Shown: piece by piece, positions 10,700 to 20,953 of the stretch
Layout of the letters: each line of letters opens with the position of its first letter
How positions within the stretch are numbered: the stretch's first letter is position 1
Source of the DNA: Nageia nagi
Lineage: Eukaryota > Pinophyta
Direction: 5' to 3'
Assembly (NCBI GenBank): GCA_050084985.1
Contig: JBITNC010000001.1
Location: 94,054,001 to 94,118,000 of the forward strand
Length of the DNA stretch: 64,000 nt
Program-made: the position numbers and the translations under genes
The notes under the pieces: generated by a model
What the model saw: only the letters and a program-made list of their open reading frames with translations
What the model was told of the DNA's origin: nothing
The model's database searches: none

Positions 10700-11310
10700 A
10701 TTACCTTTGTATTGAATTTGATGGTATGATTCATGCAAAAACCATATGTTGAGCATCTCAATGTTGTTAAACAAATCTTAAGGTATGTTGCAGGGATAAA
10801 GGATATTGCTCTCAAGTATTCTAAGTTGACCTCATTTATTCTCTCAGGGTTCTCAGATTCTAACTATGGGGGAGATAGATATGATAGGAAATCAACCTTT
10901 ACATATGTGTTTAGCATTGGTTCAGGTGCTATCTTTTGGAATTCTAAAAATTAGCCTACTATTTCTCCTTCCACCATAGAATTCAAATATCATGCCAAGT
11001 TTGTTGTAGCCTAGGAAGCTATTTGGCTAAGGCATATTCTAAAAGAAATTAGGTATGAGCAAGTTGGCTCATCTCTAAATTTTTTAGATAATTAGTCAAG
11101 TATTTTTTTGGCTAAGAATTATATTTTCCATTATAGAACAAAATATGTGGAAATCCAATCCCATTTTATCAATGAGAAGGTTCTTTATGGCATCATACAC
11201 CTAGAGTGTTGTCCATCAACCTTAAACTCACTAACTTGTTCACCAAGCCCCTTCTTGAAGTTCAATTCTGTAAGCTTAAGGATGTTATGAGGTTGGTGAA
11301 GTTGCCCTCA
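10700..11310 (+). pseudogene. pol: Copia RNase H (copy 3, inactive)
   Basis: C-terminal RNase H region of the copia polyprotein. Blocks seen: EHLNVVKQILRYVAGI (10751 on), GFSDSNYGGDRYDRKSTFTYVF (10850-10915; D and GD positions typical of the active site), IFWNSKN-stop-P with TAG at 10952, VVA-stop-EAIWLR with TAG at 11012, and LDN-stop-SSI with TAG at 11093. All three stops are at positions that are Gln in the family. The end (HFINEKVLYGIIHLE) matches the usual terminus with the LADLFTK-like motif degraded at about 11230. Confidence 0.9.
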
Positions 11311-12071
11311 ATGGGGGAGTGAAGTTTGTATTCTTATGTTTAATTCATATTTGTGATGATAACTTCACCCCAGAAGGATTTTATGTTGAATAGTATTGAT
11401 TTTATTATACACCTTTGTGGTAAGTTCGCTATGTGGTAGGAACTTGTTGTATAATTTTTTGAGTAAAAGATTGATCAATCCTAGCACTATTTTGTTATCC
11501 ATGTGTGAGAAACTCTTATTTGTAGTTTGGCACTATTCAATTATCCATGTATGAGGAACTTGTATGTGCATTTTATTTTTTTCTCTATTTGGTAATAATA
11601 ATCAACACATATTTTGTATATAGCAGATGACTATAAGTGTTGACTTGGCATCTTTGTGATGATTTATAGTGCACCATTGATCATTTATGATGGTATTTGT
11701 TTGATTCATCTATCTCTATTGATATGAATATGTTGCATCTAACTGATCTTATTATTTGAGTTATCGATGACTTACAAGTTCCTTGAGATTATAGGTTACT
11801 AACTTTAAGTGTGCAGGCTCTTAGAGACCTTCATGAATTCTAGTTTGATGACTAATCTATGTACATTGAAATGGATTGTGGTTAATGATTGTATTATAAA
11901 ATATTTGTTAAAATGGTAAAGTAATGAATTTCAAACTAGATCTTTCTTACTTCACAAATATGTCAAAAAAGTTCTCATCTCCGATTGTATCTATTTGAAG
12001 GAGAACTCTCTTACTTTCTCTATCTTTCTTCTCTCTTATTCCCTCTATCCCAATATTGCATTAAGGGAAAA
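11311..12071 (+). other. 3' untranslated region and polypurine tract of copia copy 3
   Basis: No coding sequence. The part from 11937 on is homologous to the short 3' end of copy 2 and closes with GCATTAAGGGAAAA, the polypurine tract before LTR 3. The ~620 bases before that have no counterpart elsewhere in the window. Confidence 0.65.
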
Positions 12072-12575
12072 TGTTGAAATGTATAATGCATTATTGTAAA
12101 GGTTTTGTAATAATCCTCTTTGTAAATTCACTAATACTTAATGGTATCACTAGATACCTTAAGTATTTATGTGAATATGATAATTTAACTTATCCTACAC
12201 TCCATGTCATGAGCATGCCCCTTAGGTAAAAGGGAGTTGCATGTCATGCCTTTGTACATTGGATAAAAAGGTGATCCAAAGTAGGATTTTAGCCAATAAA
12301 TAGAAGGCTCCCTCTTTGGTATTACACATCAATTTGTGGAGTAAAGTTATGCTATAAGATAGTGTTTAGGAGATGAGATTAGGAGATTTGTAAGAGGTTA
12401 ATATTTGTGAATGAAGTAAGATCTAGTTAGTTGATGTACTCCTAATTAGAGGAACCATTTTATATCTCAAGTTATCTTTATGAGATTATCTTATTTGATT
12501 TATTTATATGTGATTTTGAGCTTTCATGAGATCTTGATAGTATAGGGTTGTTTATGTTATATTGAAATTCCTTCA
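12072..12575 (+). repeat. Copia LTR 3
   Basis: Third LTR, beginning TGTTGAAATG and ending TTCCTTCA, more diverged than LTRs 1 and 2. It is followed by AAATGGTATAAAAG, a worn primer binding site, so another copia internal region once continued to the right and has been replaced by the CACTA fragment that starts near 12598. Confidence 0.85.
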
Positions 12576-12599
12576 TAAATGGTATAAAAGATCAATCAT

Positions 12600-12845
12600 A
12601 CATGATTATCCTAGCAATTATATTATAATTAATTCCACAAAATACCTACTCGAAGATAAAAACCTTATGTATTCCCATAACATTATGATCAAATATATTT
12701 TAATTTAGATATATTAGAAAAAAAAATGTGGTTTGTAATCAAGTGTACTCCTAGAGGAAGATACATTGTATGTTCTATTCCTAATATTAAACTCAACAAT
12801 ACTATTAAAGAAGATATTTGAATTGTTAATAAAGTGATCTTATGG
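12600..12845 (+). pseudogene. C-terminal CACTA ORF remnant
   Basis: One mostly open frame (with a frame change near 12700) carrying NYIIINSTKYLLEDKN and MWFVIKCTPRGRYIVCS, ending at a TGA near 12820. In TNP2-type CACTA elements a segment of this kind lies downstream of the DUF4218 region. Only this fragment survives. Confidence 0.6.
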
Positions 12846-13025
12846 ATGAATTCATATTATCATATTAATCAATAATATTTTTATGGATTCTCACATGCTT
12901 GCATGTTATGTATAATTGGATTTCATGATGATATATATGTACTGGATGTTATGTACATTGGATTTCATGATAAGTGTCCTATTTATACTATTGTTGCAAA
13001 GATAATTAATGAAAAAGTGGACATA

Positions 13026-13250
13026 TAACCCTTAACCCCTAATGTTACCCCTAACACATAACCATTACCCCTATTGCTAACCTATATATAACCCTTCATG
13101 TACCATAACTCTTAACCCTAACTGTGAATGTAAACCTTAACCCTAACCCTTAACCCTAATGCATAACCCTAAACCCTTACCCCTAACCTTAATTATCCCC
13201 CATAACCCTTAACCCTAATTGTTGACTCTAACCTTTGACACTAACCCCTA
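13026..13250 (-). repeat. Degenerate telomere-like CCCTAA tract
   Basis: Irregular runs of ACCCTAA, CCCCTAA and CCCTTAA, the best near 13135-13170. Both 6-bp and 7-bp spacings occur. It lies inside the second CACTA fragment, not at a chromosome end. Confidence 0.8.
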
Positions 13251-13705
13251 ATAGAGTCATAAATAAAGTTAGAAAATAGTCTAAAATAATTTTAGAAATA
13301 GAGTCCAAATGTAATAATCTTACACTCTAAAATAGAGTTAGTATGATGTCAAAATAAAAACTAGTTTAGATTCATAAATACATCAGTAAGGTGTCAAGAT
13401 TAAAACTAATTTATAGTTAGAAATAAAGTTAGAATGGTATCAAATTCTAGTTATATTAGATTCATAATAGTAAGTGTCAATATTGTAGTGTTAAGTATAG
13501 AGTTAGATTGGCGTCAAAGGATAATAATAATTAGAGCCAGGAATAAAGTCAAAATGGCATCAGACATAAGGTTAGAAAGTTACCAAAAATGGAGTTTATT
13601 AAGAATTGACACTTTTGACATTGCTTAATGTCAATAGCATCAAAAAATCATGAATTTTATTTCTAATGCTATTTTTTGACTCTAAAATTGCATATTCTAG
13701 GAGTG

Positions 13706-14844
13706 TTATGTCAAATCCTGAAAAGTAGTCATTCTCCTTCTTTCGATCAAACCTCTTGACCAACCATTAGGAAAACTCATCAAAGAGGTGATGAGTGAAT
13801 AACCTTGGATGATCACTCCATGTTGTCACCATTAGGTAATTATTCTCAAAATCCAAGGATGCAAAATGAATTGCATCCTCCTCCACTATATTAGGGCTCA
13901 AGATGAAATAAGTTTACAATTGATGAAACTATGCTCTAATTTTCATATTCTTTCTTTTATACATCTATAATTGCATCTTATTGATGTTTTGTTGTAAGTC
14001 CCTCTTATAACCCCATGAGCTACTGGAGTGTGTGGATCATATGAACTACTCCCCTTTAACCTTAGGATTTCTAGGTAGCTATTAAAATTGACATCTCTCC
14101 TCAATCCTAGAAACAACATGGAATACTTCTTAAAAATTTGATTGAGCTCCAATGGGCTAGGAACCCTCTTATTTATCTCTTCTCTATACTTCTTCATAAA
14201 TATGGGTTTGGATGAATTTGGGATGATAGGTTGCTCCTCCATCTTACCATCATCCTCCTTTAGGTACCTTCCTAAGAGAGGGTTTGACCTTTAGGTGCCA
14301 AGTGTGAATGCAATGTCAAAAATATGAGTTTTAGATGCCCCATAGAATCATGGTGAGTTGACTCTCAATCTCCCAAACTACAAGATCTCCTCATGCTCAT
14401 CTCTTAATTTTCCTATCCTCCTCATATGATTCCTTCTATCATATCTGGTAGAACATGGGGGGTTAATCTATCTCTTAAGCTTCTCATGAACCCCATTATG
14501 CCTATTTAGCTACCATTACATAGTGGTAACTAGCTTTGATCATGCTGTGATAGCCAAAATGATCTTGTTAAACTTTCATTTAGGGGTCAATTCCTTAATT
14601 AGAGTTGGAATCCTCCTCCTAGTGGCCCTTGATATCTCCCTCAATGCCTCTTTTTCTTCTTTGAATATTCCTTCATTATATATCTCATTCCTCCATTATT
14701 GGTATCCTCATCATGGATGTCCCTAGAAGGTGTCTCCTCAGTATGTGACCTGCTTTTCCTAGCAGATGTCATCTCTCTTCAATTGCTAGATTTGGTGTAG
14801 TAATGATGTACTACATATCCTATACACAGGCTAGCTAGATCCAA
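13706..14844 (-). pseudogene. gag: Truncated Ty3/gypsy gag region
   Basis: Reading leftward from the primer binding site at 14856, this is where gag should lie. An uninterrupted frame at 14242-13943 (starts MEEQPIIPNSSKPIFMKKYREEINKR, 99 codons) and fragments between 14840 and 14250 (Glu/Ser/Arg-rich, many stops) suit a degenerated gag, though no zinc knuckle or diagnostic capsid motif is visible. Pro-pol is absent; the region stops at the CACTA terminus at 13705. Identification rests on position as much as on sequence. Confidence 0.5.
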
Positions 14845-14856
14845 GCTCTGATACCA
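14845..14856 (-). other. Gypsy primer binding site
   Basis: On the minus strand this reads TGGTATCAGAGC, a perfect match to the plant initiator tRNA-Met primer binding site. It directly follows the LTR at 14857-16375 in the leftward direction. Confidence 0.85.
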
Positions 14857-16375
14857 CTATAAAGATCCAAACATAAACTTAAGCAATAATTAGTAAATTC
14901 AAACCCTTAAACCCTAATATTAGGCCTAGGGCATTAATTACAAGTGTCAAACCCTTAATATATCAATATTTGGATTAGGGAATCCATTATCAGCTAATAC
15001 AAATATGCCAACATCTAGTATCAACTCATTAATATTGAAACCCTTACAGTACCAAAGTATGGCTTACATAAGCAAAGATGAACAATAATAATCCAACGAT
15101 GTAAGCATGGAAAACTATACAAGGTAAATGGAGATCTAATTGTCTAATGGTTGTATAAGTGATATAAATGTAACAACAATATAATACCAAAACCAAAAAG
15201 GATGAATTTACCCTTTAAGGAGCCAACTAGGGTACAATTGAATGTCTCTCATAATTGGATTGATGATAGAACCATGGACAATTTGCTCCCTCAAAACTAG
15301 AATCCTCTCCACCAAAGAAGCCTCTTATGATTCTATTGATCAACCAAATGGTAGAAGCTCAACCTCAAAATACCATCAGATGGACAAAGGTGCTACACCA
15401 ATGTCATAGATGATCAAGATCCCTTAGCTTGAAATCCCTTCTAGATGCTACACCTAGGGGATTTCTTAGCGTCACTAAGTCTTGTATCCTCTAGATGACT
15501 TGAAGTATATAAATAATCAATTATATCTAGTAAAGAGGCTCCAATGTGTCTTTATACACTCAACCTTATTTGAATCTCACCTAGGAATCATCACTTGTTC
15601 TCTAAATCCCAATGTTAGCCTCCTAGGGGTCCAGAATGTCCAACATGGATGCCTAAGGGGATATACATGCCAACATGGGGGCCTATACTCCATTAATTAC
15701 CAATGTGGGGGTCTAGGAACCCTAGGCATGACCACATGGATCAAGGGGTCATGCATGGGATCTAGGTATCATGTTGTACTAGCATGGAGGTATGAGAGAC
15801 TCCTTAAGGTTGGCACATGCATATAGGTGCCTATATATCCATCTAAGTGTAATTATAGACCTTGGTATTCCCATAATCATGATCAAGATCTCTAAGTACA
15901 ATAATAACACTTAATCTAAGCTTGAGAGGGAGACATCCCACCTAGGGCCCTTAATGGGATCCATGGACCTATTAAGTCTTCTATCCTAAGTTACAAATAT
16001 GAAAGTTCAATGATATAATAAAATATATTACAAGAGGAACCTATTGGATTCCTTGATTAATTATGTCCATGCAAGGGGGACATCACAAACATGGGGGTCT
16101 AGGAGTCTCCCCAAGGTAGATTCATGCATATAAATGCTCATCCATCCATATAAGTGTAGAATATACCTTGGTATTCCCATAATTAAGATCGATAACACCT
16201 AATCTAAGCTTTGGAGGGATTCATCCCACTTGGGTCTCATAATGGGGTCCATTAACCCATTAAGTATTCTATCCCAAGTTATGACATGAAAGTACAATGC
16301 AATAATAAGATATATTACAAGAGGAATCCATTAGAATTCATAATTAATTTCAATCATGCAAAGGGGATGTCATAA
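14857..16375 (-). repeat. Gypsy-A LTR (3' LTR of element A, also 5' LTR of the next copy)
   Basis: Homologous to 19776-20953 in the same orientation (shared blocks: the stretch around 15060-15180 versus 19935-20065, the block with CACCAGATGG-like text, the CATGGGGGCCTA stretch, and the terminal GGGGACATCACA). Reading leftward it is entered through the purine tract AGGGGAGGC (complement of 16378-16386) and left through the primer binding site. It is longer than its partner because its outer part is duplicated: about 15780-16087 is repeated at about 16088-16375. Confidence 0.8.
15780..16375. repeat. Tandem duplication inside the LTR (~300 bp x 2)
   Basis: Both units carry TATCCATCTAAGTGTA/CCATCCATATAAGTGTA, CCTTGGTATTCCCATAAT, AACACCTAATCTAAGCTT, ATATATTACAAGAGGAA and a GGGGACATCA/GGGGATGTCA end. 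The upper LTR (20690-20953) has a single unit, so the duplication arose in this LTR only. Confidence 0.75.
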
Positions 16376-16589
16376 AGCCTCCCCTATCATGATTGCTTAC
16401 CTTAAGAAATTCAACATAGATGTGTAAGTATCTTAGCCCCTTCCCATGTAGAATCCTTATCTGGAAAATCCCTCCATTTGATCAAGTACTCTTGAATTTG
16501 TCTTGATCTTAGATTCTTGATCCTAGTCTCTAACAATTTGTTAGGAACCAAAATCAACTATCACTCATCATCAAGTGGTCATAGAATAA

Positions 16590-16810
16590 TGGATGAAATG
16601 TCCTACTACCCCACGGCTTCTTTAGGAGTGAGACATGTAAGGTGTTGAGTCTTGCTCTCTTGGGGCAACTTCAACTTGTAAGCATACTCTCCTACCTTGC
16701 GTAGGATATTGTATTGACCAAAGAATGTTGGTTTCAACTTCTCCACCTTCCTTTTCTTAAGTGATGATTATCAGAATGGATGTAATAGCAAGTACACCAT
16801 GTCACCTATC
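16590..16810 (-). pseudogene. pol: Gypsy-A integrase C-terminal tail
   Basis: Minus-strand frame with KIGDMVYLLLHPF, two stops, then KRKVEKLKPTFFGQYNILRKVGEYAYKLKLP and LTCLTPKEAVG. This is the GPY/F-type module of gypsy integrases (Phe-Gly at the GPF/GPY position, then the I.xxVGxxAYxLxLP pattern). No chromodomain is apparent beyond it. Confidence 0.8.
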
Positions 16811-16869
16811 TTGAAGATTCTCTCTATTTGATTCTAGTCATAGTACTTCTTTTTCCAATTCTAATCCAT

Positions 16870-17640
16870 TTATAGGTTCTCCTTTAATTCCCTCATCATG
16901 TCCTAATATTATTGTAAGAAATTCTTAACCTTGGTATCCCTACCTTCATCAAAAATCAAGTCTGTAAAGTTAGGAGAATCATAACCATACAAAGCCTTGA
17001 AATGAGATATCTTGATGGACATATGATAAGTGGAGTTATAGGAATACTCCCCAACATGGATCCACCTAACCCATGCTTATTTTTATCCCATTACATAGTG
17101 TCTCAAATAGCCCTCCACCCACTTATTGATGATTTCTATTTGGGTATGGTAACTAATGCTAGGGATGAGGTTGGTACCACCCAACCAAAATAATTCTTGC
17201 CAAAATAAGCTCATAAACTTATTGTCTTAATCACTCACAATCCTCCTATAAACCCATTTAATCTAAAGATCTCCTTGAAGAATAAGTTAGCCACCTATGC
17301 TATAATGTATGTAATGGTGATGGCAAAGAAATGGAAAAAATTATTGAGTCTATCCATGACCACAAAGATGCTATCTTTTCCTTATGCCTTTCGAAGATCA
17401 ATGATGAAATCCATGGAAATATCTTGCCACTTATGGTGAGGAATGGAAAATTGTTGTTGAAACCCTACTAGTTTCACATGCTCCTTTTTATTCTCCTAAT
17501 ACTATGTACACTCTTGGATGTGCTTCAAGATGTCTTGCTTCAACCCCTTACAAATTAATCTTTCTCTTACAGTTTGGTAGGTTTTCATGATGCCTAGATT
17601 TTTGCAAGAGGGGTATTGTGCAATGCATGGAGTACCCTCT
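16870..17640 (-). pseudogene. pol: Gypsy-A integrase core and zinc-binding remnant
   Basis: Leftward frame fragments contain DFIIDLRKA-stop-GKDSIFVVMDRL (complement of about 17420-17350), the usual start of the integrase core, where a Trp/Gln codon has become TAG. A zinc-binding H2C2 region is suggested at 17640-17500 (KTYQTVRE- and LKQDILKHIQE-like text). Later parts of the core are frameshifted. Catalytic completeness cannot be shown. Confidence 0.7.
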
Positions 17641-17869
17641 TTCTGACCTCATATCTTGGAGTTAGGAAAATCATATTCCTCTTCAAGATCAACCCTTACT
17701 TGACCACATACCTCATGTTCTTCACTATCCCAATGAGGATGCCAAAAGTGAACTCATCCTAGGTGTATTTAGCCATAACTATCTTCTTCCAATTATTCAT
17801 GATAGAGGAGAGAGAGTAGAAGGAGGGATTCTTAGATAATGATTCAAATTTTGTGTTCTTTCCTTTGAT

Positions 17870-18380
17870 GTATTAGATCTCAAAATTAAAAGATTGAACT
17901 TGCTCACCCACCTTTACTATTTTTCACTCAGATCTATCGAGATGAGGAAGTATTTCAAGCTATTATGATCACTTCAAATGAAATATGGATCAAAAACCAA
18001 TTATTTCTTAAACCTCTCTAATGCATACATGATTGCCAACATCTCCTTATCATATACACTAAAATTCTTCTCTACACTAGATAACTTTTGGCTCTCAAAT
18101 GTAATTGGCTACCCCTTTTTCATAAGTACTACTCCAACACCCAATTTGGATGCATCACACTCCATTATGAAAGGAATAGAGAAATTGGGCATATCCAAAC
18201 AAGGAAAATGCACATGAATCTCTTAAGTATCTCAAAGGCTTCTTGACCTCCATCACTCCAAACAAATGTATCCTTTTTGGTTAAGTGCATGAGGGGGGAA
18301 GCTAAGTGGGAGAAGCCACGTATGAACCTCCTATAATATTCACAAAGCCCAAAAAATCCTCTCATCTACATGAGGGACAT
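17870..18380 (-). pseudogene. pol: Gypsy-A RNase H and RT connection
   Basis: MRGFFGLCEYYRRFIRGFSHLASPLMHL (18365-18280) is the signature RT-RNase H connection of gypsy elements (FLGLxxYYRRFI). It is followed by FVWSDGGQEAFEILK, then on the same strand CDASKLGVGVVLMKKG (with the RNase H Asp), a stop, PITFESQKLSS, NFSVYDKEMLAIMHALERF and SDHNSLKYF. A stop and frame changes separate the blocks. Confidence 0.9.
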
Positions 18381-18970
18381 GGGAACCAACCATTCTTGGA
18401 TGGATTTGATCTTCTACTCATCCATCTTGACTCCCCCATAGTTGATTATATGCCTTAGATACAATATATTCATCATGCCAAACTCACACTTGGACTATTT
18501 TGCATAAAACTTATGTTCTTGTAGTATCTTCAAAATGTGGTCCAGGTGGTAGAGGTGCTCTTCCCATGTTTTGTTATAGACCAAGATATCATTAAAGAAT
18601 ACCAATATGAACTTTCATAACTACTTTTTGAAGACCTAATTTATCAATGACTGGAAGGTGGCTAGTGCATTAATCAATCCAAATGACATAACCAAGAATT
18701 TGAAATGACCATAGTGGCACCTAAAGTATGTCTTATGTACATCCTCCTCCTTCATCCTAATTTGGTGGTATCCAAATCTCATGTCTATTTTTATAAGTAC
18801 TTGGCCCCATGCAACTCATCAAGGTAATCATCCATCCTTGGGATAGGATATTTATTTTTTAAGGTCTTCTTATTGAGAAACCAATATTCAATGCACATCC
18901 TCATAGTCCCATCCTTCTTCTTAATCAACACCATCAAAGAAGTGAAGGGGCTAGAGCTAGGCTAAATGAA
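18381..18970 (-). pseudogene. pol: Gypsy-A reverse transcriptase
   Basis: Leftward frames carry [82 protein letters not shown] and FILVFFNDILVYNKTWEEHLYHL, split by frameshifts. The active-site box, usually (Y/F)xDD, reads FFND, so one catalytic Asp is replaced by Asn (G-to-A). This is an inactive polymerase. Confidence 0.9.
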
Positions 18971-19763
18971 TCTTATGTCTAGTAGCTCCTTGATTCTTTT
19001 TCTATATCATTCCTATAATCCTTTAGATCCTTGTAAGGAGTGACCATAATTGGATTGGCTCCTAGATCCAACTCTACCATATTCTCAAACCCTATGGATG
19101 GTATAAAATGCTTGGGAATATCACCAAAAACATACGAATATTAATCCAAAATGTGTTGGATATCAAATGGCTGAATACTAGCCTCCCTAATGTGCAAGAT
19201 GCAGTCTCCTTGGCCATAGTGAAAATACAACCCCATTTGACCTTCCCCTTTTGGAAGATAGCATTCATCCTCTTGGCCAATATCACCTGAGTGATAGCCT
19301 CTAGTTTGCTACTGGTAGCACTTGATCAGAGTGTTAGCTTTTGTTCTCTCTTCTTCTTCTTTTGATTTGAATGGGTATCTACCTCTCAAACTCCCTTGGA
19401 TGGTTCTAATCTATATGTTGGGGTTTTAGTTAGTTCTACCCCTCCAACATTAGATTTCTACCATGCCACTACTCCATAACCCAAAATATCCTAGTACAAT
19501 TGGAAGATGATGTCTCTTTAGAACTCTTTTGTGGTCCCTTGTTAGATCTAGAGCAAGATTTTAATTTTTGGTGGTCCTTCTTCATGCTCATCTACTCCTC
19601 ATATCGTTCTCCTAGAAACCACATAAGCCTCTCTTTTTCCTTTAAGGGATCTTGCTATCCTTAAACTTCTGTAGAAGTTGGTAGAAAACTACATAGATGA
19701 ATTCAAACTTCCTCACTTTGGCTGTAGATCTAGCTTCCATTTCCTTAGGTAGCAAGATCTTTA
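18971..19763 (-). pseudogene. Gypsy-A gag/protease remnant
   Basis: The clearest piece is FGDIPKHFIPSIGFENMVELDLGANPIMVTPYKDLKDYRNDIEK (about 19130-19000), the linker before RT in gypsy polyproteins (P.RGFEHxIELxPGAxP pattern). Upstream (19763-19300) are Lys/Arg/Glu-rich broken frames in which I cannot point to a protease active site. Confidence 0.6.
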
Positions 19764-19775
19764 ATTTTGATACTA

Positions 19776-20953
19776 TTTTAAAGATCTAATTACATAATCA
19801 AGTGTAAATAGCTTAAAAATGCAAGTAAACCCCAATGTTTGGTCTAAGGAATTTGAATTTAAGCATAAAAAATACAATATTAGCAACGTCTAGCTAAGAC
19901 TAGCATATACCAATATTCAAACCTTCACAATACCAATGTATGGCTTACATAAGCACACATTCATAAATTAATCCAATGATGCAAATATGGATATGTATAT
20001 AAGGTAATATGGAGATCAAATTGCCCAATGACTATATTAATGATATGAAGTAGCAATAATACAATACCAAGCTCCCAAAGCTGGGCATTGGCCTCGAAGG
20101 ATCTAACTAGGATAATTCATGTATCCTCAATGTTGGATGAATATATAGAAACATGGGACAACCTCGCTCCCTTAGAACCTAAATTCTCTCCACCAAAGGA
20201 GCCTTCCTCTGATCCTTGAAATTAACTAAATGGTAGAAGCTCAACCTTGGAATACCACCAGATGGGCAAGGATGTTGCACCAATAATGTAGATAATCAAG
20301 ATCCCTCATCTTGATAGCCCTCCTAGATTTTACACCTAGGGGATTGGTTAGTGTTGTTAAGTCTTGTTATCCTCTATATGATATGAAGTATAATAATAAT
20401 TTGGTATATCTAACAATGAGACTTCAATGTCTCTTTATACACTCAACTCTATCTAGATATCACTTAGGATTCACCACCTAGCTCCTTAATACCAATGTTA
20501 GCCTCTTAGGGATCCAAAATGCCCAATGTGGGTGCCTAGGGGTTAGGCATGCCAACATGGGGGCTTGAAGTGCCTTAAATGCCACCATGGGGGCCTAGGA
20601 GTGCCACACATGCCCAATCATGTGTAGTGTCTAGGTGTCATGCTAGACCAATGTGGAGGTATGGGAGCATCCCCAAGGTTGGCACATGCATATAAGTGCT
20701 CATCCATCCATCTAATGTAGAATAGACCTTAGGATTCCCACAATCAAGATTAAGATCTCCAAGTACAATAATAACATCTAATCTAAGCTTAGCAAGGAGA
20801 CATCCCACTTGAGGTTCACAGTGGGGTCCATTGACCCATTAAGTCTTTTATCTCAAGTTACAACATGAAAGTATAATGCAATAATAAGATATATTACAAG
20901 AGGAATCTATTGGATTCCATAATTAATTGCAATCGTGTAAGGGGGACATCACA
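19776..20953 (-). repeat. Gypsy-A 5' LTR
   Basis: About 1.18 kb, partner of 14857-16375, ending on the plus strand in GGGGGACATCACA. Shares TTCACAATACCA, AATCCAATGATG, GATGGGCAAGGATGTTGCACC-like and CATGGGGGCCTAGGAG blocks with the other LTR. Divergence between the LTRs is considerable by eye, so the insertion is old. Confidence 0.8.

Larger units (their letters stand above)
12598..13705 (+). mobile_element. 3' fragment of a second CACTA element
   Basis: The first 240 bases encode residues matching the C-terminal CACTA ORF at 56310-56520: NSTKYLLEDKN here versus NFTKYLAEDKE there, and MWFVIKCTPRGRYIV versus FVINVSPKGKHLV. A degenerate telomere-like tract follows (13026-13250), then subterminal-type text rich in GTCAAA, GCATCA and AATGTCAATAGCATC (13430-13690). 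It closes with TTTCTAATGCTATTTTTTGACTC and CTAGGAGTG at 13697-13705, a one-mismatch relative of the CTAGTAGTG terminus of the large CACTA. The left end is absent; the piece abuts the copia array on the left and gypsy gag on the right. Confidence 0.65.
16376..19775 (-). mobile_element. Ty3/gypsy element A internal region
   Basis: About 3.4 kb between the two LTRs, reading leftward. The order is short gag/protease remnant, RT, RNase H, integrase, C-terminal domain, which is the Metaviridae (Ty3/gypsy) order. The 5' end has a worn primer binding site at 19764-19775 (TAGTATCAAAATT on the minus strand). Only about 800 bases separate it from RT, so most of gag is gone. Component pseudogenes are listed separately. 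Confidence 0.85.

Noticed and set aside
13026-13250. True telomere or chromosome end
   Set aside because: The repeats are degenerate, short, in both orientations across the window and always surrounded by transposon sequence; they are interstitial.
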